Positions 54,041-62,534 of a stretch of DNA of 64,000 nucleotides are shown here, in pieces. Where the stretch lies: the NCBI GenBank assembly GCA_020636435.1, contig JACJXX010000002.1:4154001-4218000 (forward strand), read 5' to 3'. The notes below the pieces were generated by a model. That model saw nothing but the letters and a program-made list of their open reading frames with translations. It was not told the DNA's origin and made no database searches. How positions within the stretch are numbered: position 1 is the stretch's first letter; the number at the start of each line of letters is the position of its first letter. This DNA is from Lewinellaceae bacterium (GTDB lineage Bacteria; Bacteroidota; Bacteroidia; Chitinophagales; Saprospiraceae). Both the position numbers and the translations under genes were made by a program.

Positions 54041-55813
54041 TTAAAGGGCTGGCCCCAAATCTTTGGGCGGGCCGTTCTTTTTCTTTCGGAACATTTTCCG
54101 GAAACGCAGGCGCTGGCGGTAGGGAAACACGTCAAAAATCTCTCCGCTGCGCAGCCGTTCCTGCACCTGCCGCCAGAAAGTGACGTCGTACAAGTCGCCG
54201 TGCAGTTTGTAAAAAATCTCGCGGATATCCTGCCGCCCGATGAGAAAACGGGGAAACTCCTCGGGAAACACGTCATTGACCCCCACGGAATACCAGGGTT
54301 CGGAAGAAAGCTCATCGTAGTAGTCGCGGGGCTCGGGAATGCGGCGGAAGTTGTAATCGGTCAGGAAGCCGATCTCGTCGTAGTCGTAGAACACCACGCG
54401 CTTGAGGCGGGTGACGCCAAAATTCTTGAGCAGCATATCTCCGGGAAAAATATTTACGGCCGCCAATTGCTTGATCGCCTTTCCATATTCGTTGATCACT
54501 TCTTCGGCCTGTTCGGGGGTTGCCGTTTCCAGATAGAGGTTGAGCGGGATCATCTTCTTTTCGATGTACAGGTGTTTGATCTCCACGATGCCATCGTATA
54601 GCCTCACTTTGGAAGGGGCTACCTCCAGCAGTTCATCCAATAATTCCCTGGACATTCGCTCCCGGGGAATGGTAAAATTTTCAAACATGTGGCTGTCGGC
54701 CATGCGCCCCACCCGGTCGTGAAAAAAAACGACCTCGTACTTTTCCTTCACCTCCTGCTCCGTCACCTTTTTCGGAGGCGGAAAGCGGTCTTTGATGACT
54801 TTAAAAACCATATTGTAAGAGTTGAGCGTAAACACCGACATCACCATGCCCTTAATGCCGGGAGCAATGACGAACTCGTCGTAGGAGCGGTCCATGTGGC
54901 GAAGGAAATCCCGGTACAGGACGGTCTTGCCGTGCTTTTCGAAACCTATGGAGTTGTAAAGTTCCCCCATGTTCTTGGTAGGGAGGATAGACAGCAGGAA
55001 GTCCACCATTTCGCTGACGATATCGACGTCGACCAGGAAATAGGAGCGGTTGTAGCTGAAGATGGAACTCACATCATTGTATTCCTGCAGCAGGGCATCC
55101 ACGTAAATCCCCTTTTCCTCGTGCAACAAGGGCATGATGAAGGGAAAAATGCGGTCTTCCAGGTGCAGGCGCCCGACGATGTAGGCCCCTTTATTGCGGA
55201 AGAATATGGATTTGAGCATCTCCAGCCGGGCATTGCGGGGCAAGGAGTCCCGGTTCTCGAATATCTTCTGGTTGAGCACGGAGGTGATGTACCCGATATC
55301 CCGTTCCATGTCTTCCCAGGGCGCATCGAAAGTATAAAAGGAAAACAACTGCCGGACCACATGCTCGATGGGCTTGATGAGAAAAAAAGTCTGATAAATG
55401 GGCACTGTGGAACGAAATTCCCGGTAGGTGCCGGTAGCGTGGACGAACATGAGGTCTTCGTCTACGCTCAGGCCCTTATGGCTGTGGCGGAAAACGGAAT
55501 TATAGAAGGTCTCGGCGATATTGCGGGTATTGAAATTGATGACCTCGTCGAGATAGTTCTCCTTAATGCGCTTCCAGGTATCGCGGTCGCCGGCGCGCTC
55601 TCCCAGGAAGGCCAGCACTTTCTCGGTTGTGCGGCCCACCTGATTGCGGTACAGGGTGAGGCGCTCGCGCGAATCGGCCTGGCTGCCGTGCCAGTCGCGG
55701 TTTTCAAAACGTATCTGCGCCCGCTTGGTGATCCGCTTGTATTGGTGGTAGTACTTCAGATACGCTCCCAGGATGAGGTGGGCGGTGTCGTAAGGCAATA
55801 GTTTTTCGAACAT
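54041..55813 (-). CDS. aceK: Isocitrate dehydrogenase kinase/phosphatase
   Basis: AceK-type bifunctional enzyme of 590 residues from the ATG at 55813, which switches isocitrate dehydrogenase off by phosphorylation and back on, so that carbon enters the glyoxylate shunt on acetate or fatty acids. The N-terminal helical regulatory half (YHQYKRITKRAQIRFENRDW) is followed by the kinase domain: APGIKGMVMSVFTL is the ATP-binding loop, VFKVIKDRF carries the lysine, and NIFPGDMLLKNFG and FYDYDEIGFLTDYNFR carry the catalytic and metal aspartates. The enzyme is best known from Proteobacteria. Fits with the beta-oxidation genes in the window. An upstream in-frame start 60 nt earlier reads through a repeat. 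Confidence 0.93.
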   Translation of the reverse strand: MFEKLLPYDTAHLILGAYLKYYHQYKRITKRAQIRFENRDWHGSQADSRERLTLYRNQVGRTTEKVLAFLGERAGDRDTWKRIKENYLDEVINFNTRNIAETFYNSVFRHSHKGLSVDEDLMFVHATGTYREFRSTVPIYQTFFLIKPIEHVVRQLFSFYTFDAPWEDMERDIGYITSVLNQKIFENRDSLPRNARLEMLKSIFFRNKGAYIVGRLHLEDRIFPFIMPLLHEEKGIYVDALLQEYNDVSSIFSYNRSYFLVDVDIVSEMVDFLLSILPTKNMGELYNSIGFEKHGKTVLYRDFLRHMDRSYDEFVIAPGIKGMVMSVFTLNSYNMVFKVIKDRFPPPKKVTEQEVKEKYEVVFFHDRVGRMADSHMFENFTIPRERMSRELLDELLEVAPSKVRLYDGIVEIKHLYIEKKMIPLNLYLETATPEQAEEVINEYGKAIKQLAAVNIFPGDMLLKNFGVTRLKRVVFYDYDEIGFLTDYNFRRIPEPRDYYDELSSEPWYSVGVNDVFPEEFPRFLIGRQDIREIFYKLHGDLYDVTFWRQVQERLRSGEIFDVFPYRQRLRFRKMFRKKKNGPPKDLGPAL

Positions 55814-55888
55814 ATTATTGAATTGTATAGCCAAGCCGGATAGAAATAGAACAACACTGATACACCACAACACCGATACACCACAACA

Positions 55889-55969
55889 CTAATACTCGGC
55901 AACATAGGTTTTCAGCCAGCCAACGGCGGCAAAGGCCAGGCCGGTAAACAGGCTAGTGTTCATGCTCAT
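55889..55969 (-). CDS. Possible 24-26-residue hydrophobic peptide
   Basis: An ATG at 55969, or the next in-frame one at 55963, opens a short frame ending in TAG at 55889-55891. The product MNTSLFTGLAFAAVGWLKTY plus four residues has one hydrophobic segment and a charged end. Its start overlaps the end of the haem-binding gene by up to 17 bp, which would allow translational coupling. It could be a chance frame. The remaining sequence down to aceK holds a 16-bp ACACCACAACAC-type repeat. Confidence 0.3.
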   Translation of the reverse strand: MSMNTSLFTGLAFAAVGWLKTYVAEY

Positions 55970-56501
55970 GCCCTTCTTCTTCTCCGGAGGGTTCTGCGTC
56001 CTCTTTTGAAGGCACTTCGCCTACGCCCTGCTGTGCTTCCGGGCCTTCTTCCTGCTCCGCCAGGGCCAGGAACCAGGAAGACAAGCGTTTGCGCTGGGCG
56101 TCGCTCAGGCGGGCTTCGGGATGCATGGGCAGGTAAGACTTCAAGGGCATTTTGCCCTTTTCTACCTCTTCCCCGCATTCTTCCGCTTTATGAGCCATTT
56201 TTTCAGCATCGTAAGCGCCCCATTTCGAAAAGTTGAGATGCCCCCGTGCTTCGTTGATGTGGCCCGCGATCCACCAGGAAACCGGTTCGATGTTGGTGTA
56301 CCAGGGGTACTCCGTCTCGTGGGAATGGCAATCGTAGCAAGCGTCCTTCAGAAGCTTCGCTATATCGGCGGGCGGTTCTGCCAGGGCCATGAATTCTTCG
56401 CCTGCGTTAACCGGCGGATTGGTTTTATCTATCCCGAAAAACTGGATGATTACGAGAGCGGCCAAAATCGCCAGCCCTGCCCATTTAAAAATTTTTGACA
56501 T
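55953..56501 (-). CDS. Haem-binding domain protein (CxxCH), membrane-anchored
   Basis: A 182-residue protein from the ATG at 56501. One N-terminal membrane segment (WAGLAILAALVIIQFFGI) is followed by the Haem_bd-type domain, with the haem attachment motif CYDCH and downstream TEYPWYTNIEPVSWWIAGHI and GHLNFSKW. A methionine in KMPLKSYLPMHPEARLS may be the distal ligand. The C-terminal tail is acidic and ends HEHEH, a possible metal-binding patch. Likely a periplasmic electron carrier or sensor. Start chosen to place the hydrophobic segment first. Confidence 0.85.
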   Translation of the reverse strand: MSKIFKWAGLAILAALVIIQFFGIDKTNPPVNAGEEFMALAEPPADIAKLLKDACYDCHSHETEYPWYTNIEPVSWWIAGHINEARGHLNFSKWGAYDAEKMAHKAEECGEEVEKGKMPLKSYLPMHPEARLSDAQRKRLSSWFLALAEQEEGPEAQQGVGEVPSKEDAEPSGEEEGHEHEH

Positions 56502-56654
56502 TTTTTTTCGATTTAGTAAAGGTTGTAATTCAAAGGTTGATTTTTGTTCGTCCATCTGGCTGGACGGAAAGATTTTTGATTTTTGATTTTTGATTTACTG
56601 CCACGGGGTGGCACATCGCACATCAAACGCCGCACATCAAAAATCAAACGCCCT

Positions 56655-57896
56655 TCACCTCCGCCCGCTGAGGAACTCCAGTTCCAGTTTGAGCAGGTTG
56701 TAGCGTTTTAAAATATGGAGGTACTGCAGGCGGGCCTGCATGGCCTGTTCGAGGTTGCGCAGGTAATCCTGGTATTCCACGGCGCCCTGGGCGTAAGCCT
56801 TTCGGGAAGCATCGATCTGCTCTCGTGCCAACGGCAGCATTTCCTGGCGAATATAATCCAGGGACATTTGCTCTTTTTTGAGCGAGCTGGCGAGGCGGCG
56901 GCGGTCATTCTCCAACTGTTGCCGGGCAGCATCCAGTTCCGTTTCACGCATCTCCGCCTGCATTTCCGCCCCTTCGATCCGGGCGCGTATGGAACGCTGG
57001 CTCAGGGGGATGTTCAATCCTAGCTGGTAGCCGAAAAAGGGCGAATCCGCATTGACCATTTGCAGCAGGCCCGCCGTCCGAATCTGAGGAAGCAGCTTAT
57101 TTTGTTCGGCCAGGATTTGTGCCTGCGCCACGTTGGCCTGTTGCTGCTGGAACAACAGAAGCGGATGCCCGCTATTGACGTACCAGTTGAAGTAGCCGGC
57201 GGGCTCGGGCAGGGCGCGCCCTGCCACTTCGTAGGCCGTATCGGAATACATCCAGTTGTTGAAGATGGTAAGGGCAATTTCATAATCCTCGCTGGCCTGG
57301 AGTTGGGCCAGGGTAGCTTCCTTTTGCTTGCCCTGTGCGGAAAGCACGGGAATCTTTCCGGTTTCGCCCAGTTCGAAGCGCAATTGTGCCAGCTCTACCA
57401 TGTCGGTAAACAGGTTTACCTGCTGCTGCATCAGTTCCTGAAGGCTGCGGGCGTAAAGCACCTCGTAATAAGCAAATGCCACCTCCTTCCTCAGTTCCAG
57501 TTGGCCGAGTTCCAGCCGGGCATTGCCCAACAGGCCCTGTTGGCGGATCGCTTCCTCCCGGCGGCCCTTAGTGCCCGGCCAGTTAAAGTCCTGCTGGAGC
57601 CCCAGCGAGTGTATACCCCTGGAACTGCGGGGATCGACCTCGTCTCCGGAAATGAAAACCCCGGTTGGAGGGCGGGATGCCGCCGAACGGATCAGGGCAT
57701 TTTGTTGTTCGATGAACTGCCGGTCCCGTTTTAACAGCGGATAATTGCGGCTGGCCACTTCGAAGGCCTGATCCAGGCTGAGTGGAATGGCCTGCGCCTG
57801 GATCGCTGCCGCCGGCGCCAGCATAGCCAGGATGAATGCCCATTGCCAAAGGCTTCGAAGTAGCTTCTTCTCCAATCGCGCTATCGTTTGTTGCAT
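56655..57896 (-). CDS. TolC-family outer-membrane efflux protein
   Basis: A 413-residue protein with a signal segment (FILAMLAPAAAIQAQ) and two long alpha-helical repeat halves typical of TolC or CusC channels, for example LDQAFEVASRNYPLLKRDRQ near the start and YAQGAVEYQDYLRNLEQAMQ near the end. It would form the outer-membrane exit duct for an RND or ABC efflux system, but no membrane-fusion or pump gene is adjacent. The gene upstream is a DUF2202 ferritin-like protein. A metal-efflux role (CusC type) is possible but not shown. Confidence 0.88.
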   Translation of the reverse strand: MQQTIARLEKKLLRSLWQWAFILAMLAPAAAIQAQAIPLSLDQAFEVASRNYPLLKRDRQFIEQQNALIRSAASRPPTGVFISGDEVDPRSSRGIHSLGLQQDFNWPGTKGRREEAIRQQGLLGNARLELGQLELRKEVAFAYYEVLYARSLQELMQQQVNLFTDMVELAQLRFELGETGKIPVLSAQGKQKEATLAQLQASEDYEIALTIFNNWMYSDTAYEVAGRALPEPAGYFNWYVNSGHPLLLFQQQQANVAQAQILAEQNKLLPQIRTAGLLQMVNADSPFFGYQLGLNIPLSQRSIRARIEGAEMQAEMRETELDAARQQLENDRRRLASSLKKEQMSLDYIRQEMLPLAREQIDASRKAYAQGAVEYQDYLRNLEQAMQARLQYLHILKRYNLLKLELEFLSGRR

Positions 57897-58020
57897 ACCA
57901 TTTGCTTTACCTAAACGAGCGCCTCAGAGCGATATTGAGGCCTCAAAGGCTGAATATAAAGAGGATTCTGCAAGCAAAGGGCAATCGGAGGCTAATTTTT
58001 ACGGAATCAGAGCAGATCCC

Positions 58021-58743
58021 TTAATTCAACGATTGTTTTCCTTTCCCTTTGCCCTGGCAATTTCCTTTTTGAGCGCCCTGGCAACACTGCCCTTTTTGGC
58101 CGCCCTTCTTTTGGCAGCAGGCCTCTCCCTGTTGGCCTTTTTGCCCCTGGCAGCCTTGCCCCTTTTCGCCCACAGCGATAATGGCGTCAAAGTCAGCCTG
58201 GGCAAGCACTACCGGGCGGTAGGTTACGCCCTGAGCCGCAAGATTTTTATGGAATGCCCGCAAGTGGTTGCCGGAAGCTTCCAGAAGGTACTGGTAAGTA
58301 GTGCGAATTGTCTCATTTTGGGTTGTTTCCAGAGCTTGCTTTAAATCCCGGATATCTGTTTCCTCGGCCCGAGCCCCTGCCCGCAGGGCCGCTTCCAAAG
58401 ATTGGCTTCCGCTGGCCATCAGTTCATCATAGAATTGCTGCAGTTCCTTGTTTTGAAATTCCCCGGGCTTATCCGCAGCAAGGCTTCCGGGCAGCTCTAT
58501 TCCCAGGCTGGCGGCGGCATCAACAGCCCGGTTAAAATGGCGCTGCTCCGCTCCAGCTATGTGGCTGAAAACCGTCGCCTCCCATTTAGCTTCCATGGCC
58601 TGGTAAAAATCGCGAACCACTTTTTCTTCTTCCGCCAGATAGATCAAGGTTTTCTGATCAGCTTTGGACAGGCTGGTTTGCGCCTGAAGTGCCTGCAGCG
58701 CCGGCCAACTCAGGGCCAGCAACAAAAACAGTAATTTTTTCAT
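58021..58743 (-). CDS. DUF2202 ferritin-like protein with a Cys/Gln/Gly-rich tail
   Basis: A 240-residue exported protein from the ATG at 58743, with signal MKKLLFLLLALSWPALQALQ. Residues about 25-190 form a four-helix ferritin-like bundle with likely metal ligands in YLAEEEKVVRDFY, HIAGAEQRHF and LLEASGNHLRAFHKNL. The C-terminal 45 residues are low complexity: CQGQKGQQGEACCQKKGG and related segments, with six cysteines among Gln, Gly and Lys. The tail suggests metal binding. DUF2202 domains are of unknown biochemical function, so metal storage or oxidation is inference. It precedes the TolC gene by about 125 bp on the same strand. Confidence 0.85.
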   Translation of the reverse strand: MKKLLFLLLALSWPALQALQAQTSLSKADQKTLIYLAEEEKVVRDFYQAMEAKWEATVFSHIAGAEQRHFNRAVDAAASLGIELPGSLAADKPGEFQNKELQQFYDELMASGSQSLEAALRAGARAEETDIRDLKQALETTQNETIRTTYQYLLEASGNHLRAFHKNLAAQGVTYRPVVLAQADFDAIIAVGEKGQGCQGQKGQQGEACCQKKGGQKGQCCQGAQKGNCQGKGKGKQSLN

Positions 58744-59007
58744 ATTCAATATTTTTTATTGTTATCGATGTTGCCGATCAACAACTGCACGGAAATTTAC
58801 CGGGCCCGGCCATTGCCTTCTGTAATAGTTGTCACCTTCAGCAATGATTTTTGTCAGTGCCTTTAGTTCAGAAAGTGGTATCGGAAGAGGAGGAGGTTAG
58901 CTTATTTTTTTTTGCGCAAGCGAAGGCGATTGCAGTACCAAGGTAAACGGCCTGCATAGCTGCCTCAATAACAGCGGTCATGGATAGCAATGATTTTTAT
59001 CAACTGA

Positions 59008-60186
59008 TCAAATGATCCGTTTCACCTGCGTCCCTGCCGCCAGCTTCAGGTTTTGATCCAGGTTGAGCAAATTCAGGCCGGGCTTTTTGCCCGCCTCTAT
59101 GCTGCCCAGATCCTTTTCAAATCCGAGCGCCTCGGCCCCGTTCAGCGTAGCCCAGCGCAGCAGCGTTTCGAAAGGAACGTAGGACTGAAAACGGGCAATG
59201 GTTTTCATTTCTTCCAGCACCGAAAGCTGCCAGTTGGAGGTCAGGCTGTCGGTCCCGATAGTCATGCGGGCGCCCTCGTCTAGAAAATGTTGGTAGCAAG
59301 GCATTCGGTTTTCAATGTAGAGGTTGGCGTTGGCGCAGGTCGCCCAGTACACCTTATCGCTCCAGGAATGAGCGGCGCGGATGTCTTCCGGGCCGGTCAT
59401 GGTGTTGTGGACGAAGAGGGTGCGGCAATGGGGGTTCATCTGCTGCAGGGCGTAGTGGATGGAGGTTTTGCCCGTAGCTTCAAAATGGTTGAGCGGAAAG
59501 CCGAAAGATTTGTAGAATTCGACGAAGCCGCCTGTTTTGTGGAGAAAAAAATGGTCCTCGTGTTCGGTTTCCTGGTTGTGAATGCTGACCGTGATGTCAT
59601 TATCTGCATTGGCTTCCTGGAGCAGGCTAAACAGGCGGGGAGAGACCGTGTAGGGGGCGTGCGGCACACAGCTCTTGCGATTACCGCCGGCATCGCTCTG
59701 CCCATTGTACACTTGTTTGTACATATTAAAGGTTTTCTGAGCGCCTTCGTTTTGCAGGAAGTCGAACATTTCAACGAAGGTATAATAGCGGATGGGGCTG
59801 CTTTCTTTGTGCGCTTTGGTATCCAGCTTGTTGGAAATGTCGCCCACCGCTACGATCCCGTTCTCGTACATTTCCCGGCCGGCCCGCTCGATGGCGTCCA
59901 GAATCTCTTCCATAGGAATATCCCTGAATTTGACCACCTTCTGCAAAAAGCGCAGCAACCCGGTGCCGGTATCGACGCGGCCCTTCATGTGGGAGAGCTC
60001 CAGGTGGCAGTGCGTATTGACAAAACCTGGCACCACAACGCCCTGGTGCATCTCCAGCGAGGCAGGATCGTGATCCGCTCTTTTGCCTACAGCCAGCACC
60101 TCGCCGTCCTGGTTTATGACAACTACCCCTTCTTTTACCGGCGGGGAGGCAACGGGAAAGATGATATCAGCAGTGATCTTGCGCAT
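59008..60186 (-). CDS. Amidohydrolase-family deaminase-like protein
   Basis: Metal-dependent hydrolase of 392 residues. GFVNTHCHLELSH is the HxH metal motif near residue 58; further ligands lie in CVPHAPYTVSP, SIHNQETEHEDHF and GTDSLTSNW. These put it in the ATZ/TRZ and aminofutalosine deaminase group. A role in futalosine menaquinone synthesis or nucleoside deamination is possible, but no such genes are nearby. Start is an ATG giving MRKITADIIFPV, the expected small N-terminal beta sandwich. It lies between DUF2202 and DUF1015 on the same strand without tight spacing. Confidence 0.85.
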   Translation of the reverse strand: MRKITADIIFPVASPPVKEGVVVINQDGEVLAVGKRADHDPASLEMHQGVVVPGFVNTHCHLELSHMKGRVDTGTGLLRFLQKVVKFRDIPMEEILDAIERAGREMYENGIVAVGDISNKLDTKAHKESSPIRYYTFVEMFDFLQNEGAQKTFNMYKQVYNGQSDAGGNRKSCVPHAPYTVSPRLFSLLQEANADNDITVSIHNQETEHEDHFFLHKTGGFVEFYKSFGFPLNHFEATGKTSIHYALQQMNPHCRTLFVHNTMTGPEDIRAAHSWSDKVYWATCANANLYIENRMPCYQHFLDEGARMTIGTDSLTSNWQLSVLEEMKTIARFQSYVPFETLLRWATLNGAEALGFEKDLGSIEAGKKPGLNLLNLDQNLKLAAGTQVKRII

Positions 60187-60251
60187 GGGTTTGCTTTTTG
60201 GACGGGAAGTTAGGAAAAAATCGGGTTTTGGAGGGTGCGATTCTAGTTTGT

Positions 60252-60400
60252 CCCCCTAATGTTTCTGGGCATGAAAACACCCGGAATTATTCCCTCGAAG
60301 TACTGTTGCATGGTTTCCCGGTTCCATTGTTGAGGCCGTAGGCTCCAGAACAGTGGAGCAAGGGGACTGTGAAACCGTGTTTTCCTGAATTTTAGGGGCA
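60252..60400. repeat. Hairpin-rich intergenic element
   Basis: CCCCCTAATG (60252) and TAGGGGCA (60393) are complementary ends, with GAAAACAC and GTGTTTTC inside them. The centre has TCCATTGTT..AACAGTGGA. It fills most of the 331-bp gap between the DUF1015 gene and the amidohydrolase start. Near the stop of the DUF1015 gene is TTTACACACTTACACGCGTA, a relative of the CACACTTA array at 40754. Confidence 0.5.
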
Positions 60401-60517
60401 TTTCCCCAACCTATCTGCTACATGGGTACAAATGGGAATTGCACCCGTTTTGGACGTTGGAATGCAACAACGCCAACGCGTTTACACACTTACACGCGTA
60501 CACGCTTCTCCTCTCCC

Positions 60518-61627
60518 CTAAAACTCCTGCACGATCAGCCCGTTTTTCATCCGGGGTTCAACCCAGGTCGATTTGGGGGGCATTACCTTGCCGGCGTCAG
60601 CCACTTGCATCAACTCTTCCAATTGGACGGGATAAAGGCAAAAGGCGACTCCTTCCTCTCCTTTGGATACGGCCTGTTGAATGCCTTCCACCCCCTTGGG
60701 CCCCTCAACATAAAGAATCCGCTGGTCAGTCCGCACATCTTCCACTCCGAGGATATTGCCCAGCACCTTTTCATCCAGCAGCATGGCGTCGAGCACCACT
60801 TCTTCTTCCAGGTATTCCAGGAGGATGTGTTCCTTCCAGCGCAGGCGGTACCACTCGCGGTTGAAGAGCATGGTGACCTCGTGCTTTTGGCCCGGTTTCT
60901 GAGGCCCGTTTAGAAAACCGATCTCAAAATACCGGGCAATATGGGCCATAAAAGCGGAGGCGGAATGCCCGTTCAAACCGTAAATCACCCGGTTGAAATC
61001 CAGCACGTCAATATCCGAAGAGGGAAACAGCGCGCAAAGCAGCAATTGGTAATCTTCCTGGCGCTTTCCTTCCAAAGCTTTGCGGTACAACAGAGACGTG
61101 GTCGAGGTGCGGTGGTGCCCGTCGGCGATGTAGGTATTGGGCACGTGCCGGGCAAATAAATCCTGCAACTCCCGGATAGAAGGGCCGTCGCGGATTTCCC
61201 AGAGAAGATGGCGCTCCCGTGCCTCTTCCGATTCTACTTCAAAAAATGGTTTCCGGCGGATGATGAAGGACTCGATCCAGCGGTTGATCGCCGCTACTCC
61301 CGGGTAAGCCAGCAATACGGGCTTCACAGCTGCCCGGCGGCGGAGCATCAGGTGCATTTGTTGCTGTTCCTTCGCCGCCAGGGTATGCTCGTGCTGTTTG
61401 ATATGGCCCTCCATATAATCCCGGATATCCGCACAGGCGATCAGGCCGGTGTACTGCCTTTGCGCCCCCTTGATGCGGTAGATAAAAAGCGCCTCTTGCG
61501 CCGCTTTGACAAAAAAGCCGCTATCGGAATACTCCATGTACTCATCCCGGACCGAATTGAAAAAGGAATCCGCGGAGGTGATGTAATCCAGGTTGGGGTA
61601 AACCGCTTGAAAGGGTTTGATATGCAT
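60518..61627 (-). CDS. DUF1015-family protein
   Basis: A 369-residue member of a conserved family of unknown function. The N-terminal IKPFQAVYPNLDYI and the signature NTYIADGHHRTSTTSLLYRK (about residues 165-184) are diagnostic, with ARERHLLWEIRD just before. No membrane segment. Bacteroidota genomes often carry it near serine or NAD metabolism genes; no such neighbour is present here. Its leader holds a hairpin followed by a T-run. Confidence 0.9.
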   Translation of the reverse strand: MHIKPFQAVYPNLDYITSADSFFNSVRDEYMEYSDSGFFVKAAQEALFIYRIKGAQRQYTGLIACADIRDYMEGHIKQHEHTLAAKEQQQMHLMLRRRAAVKPVLLAYPGVAAINRWIESFIIRRKPFFEVESEEARERHLLWEIRDGPSIRELQDLFARHVPNTYIADGHHRTSTTSLLYRKALEGKRQEDYQLLLCALFPSSDIDVLDFNRVIYGLNGHSASAFMAHIARYFEIGFLNGPQKPGQKHEVTMLFNREWYRLRWKEHILLEYLEEEVVLDAMLLDEKVLGNILGVEDVRTDQRILYVEGPKGVEGIQQAVSKGEEGVAFCLYPVQLEELMQVADAGKVMPPKSTWVEPRMKNGLIVQEF

Positions 61628-61667
61628 AGGCTTTATCTGCTTAGGTAGAATTTGGGAAGGAATTTAC

Positions 61668-61702
61668 AAAAAAAAGAAAGCGTAGTAGCATTACGCTACT
61701 AC
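61668..61702 (-). terminator. Terminator-like hairpin in the DUF1015 leader
   Basis: On the minus strand GTAGTAGC and GCTACTAC enclose GTAAT and are followed by GCTTTCTTTTTTTT. It lies about 50 bp upstream of the DUF1015 start, with no minus-strand gene before it, so it may act as an attenuator. The 61703-61909 stretch shows nothing else. Confidence 0.6.
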
Positions 61703-61909
61703 ACTCCTCTAAAAAACTAAACCCCAGTTATATTCTTGCAGATAAGATCTGTCATAACAAAAATGGAGAAAAGCTGCATCGAAGCTGCTCGTCCTCCAAA
61801 ATACGGCAATAAAACGCGGCCTATTCTGATATTATTGCCGGAATGAAAAAATATTTCCGGCTTAGATCAAAAAAAAATCCCATTCACTCACTCAAATGCC
61901 CCATTGGCG

Positions 61910-61940
61910 AAAAAGGGTACTTTTTTATCAAAAAAGGGTA
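61910..61940 (+). promoter_or_regulatory. Two direct AAAAAGGGTA repeats, 21 bp apart
   Basis: AAAAAGGGTA occurs at 61910-61919 and 61931-61940, a separation of two helical turns, upstream of the 96-residue gene at 61984. The spacing suggests a protein-binding site on one face of the helix. No consensus promoter pair is visible. Confidence 0.35.
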
Positions 61941-61983
61941 ACACCTTTGCACCAGTTCTCATTAACAGTAAAACACCAAAACC

Positions 61984-62274
61984 ATGAAAACATTGCCCCT
62001 GTCCATAGAATTGTCTTCTCTTGCCCTGGACGCCAGCCAACAGCCTCTTCTTCCGGGCGAGCTGCTGCTGCTGGCCCGACAGCGCCTGAGCAGCAAAGAG
62101 AGCCAATTGGGCCGCTTCCTCAACTGCCGGTGTATCGAAACCCGCCACCTCAGCCAGGATATGGACGTGGCGGCCTATGAACTGTGTTACGAAAACAAGA
62201 CCCTGCATTTCCAGTTTGCCTGCTTCCAGCCCCGAGGGGCCTGGGAATTGCAGGGATTCCGGTGGGCGGCGTGA
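61984..62274 (+). CDS. Uncharacterised 96-residue protein
   Basis: A small plus-strand gene with a clear ATG (MKTLPLSIELSSLALD). It has a helical middle (GELLLLARQRLSSKESQLGRF) and a beta-rich end with WELQGFRW. It contains three cysteines and no signal peptide or membrane helix. Codon composition resembles neighbouring genes, and the upstream direct repeats support expression. I do not recognise a family. Confidence 0.6.
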   Translation: MKTLPLSIELSSLALDASQQPLLPGELLLLARQRLSSKESQLGRFLNCRCIETRHLSQDMDVAAYELCYENKTLHFQFACFQPRGAWELQGFRWAA

Positions 62275-62478
62275 AAGGGAGAGGAAATTGTTAAATTGTT
62301 ATATGGTTTGATGGTTGAGGCTGCCCGGATGGAGGCCATCAACAAAAAAACAACTCAATACGCTCCTTAACCAACCTTCGGAAACCAATTTTCCAGGCAT
62401 TCTGTTGTCTTTGCCGTATATTCGCAGCCTTTAGGAATATAATGCATCCGTATTGGGGTGCATCAGCTTGTCCGTTCA

Positions 62479-62520
62479 ATACACTGCAAACACTGAAACA
62501 CTGCAACACTGCAACACCAA
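62479..62520 (+). repeat. 8-9-bp tandem array (AACACTGC) upstream of metG
   Basis: Four to five units of CACTGCAA/AACACTGC type end about 14 nt before the metG ATG, in the initiation region. Further upstream, at about 62284-62312, is a copy of the TTGTTAAATTGTTATATGG motif. Confidence 0.85.
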
Positions 62521-62534
62521 ACACTCCGCCACCA

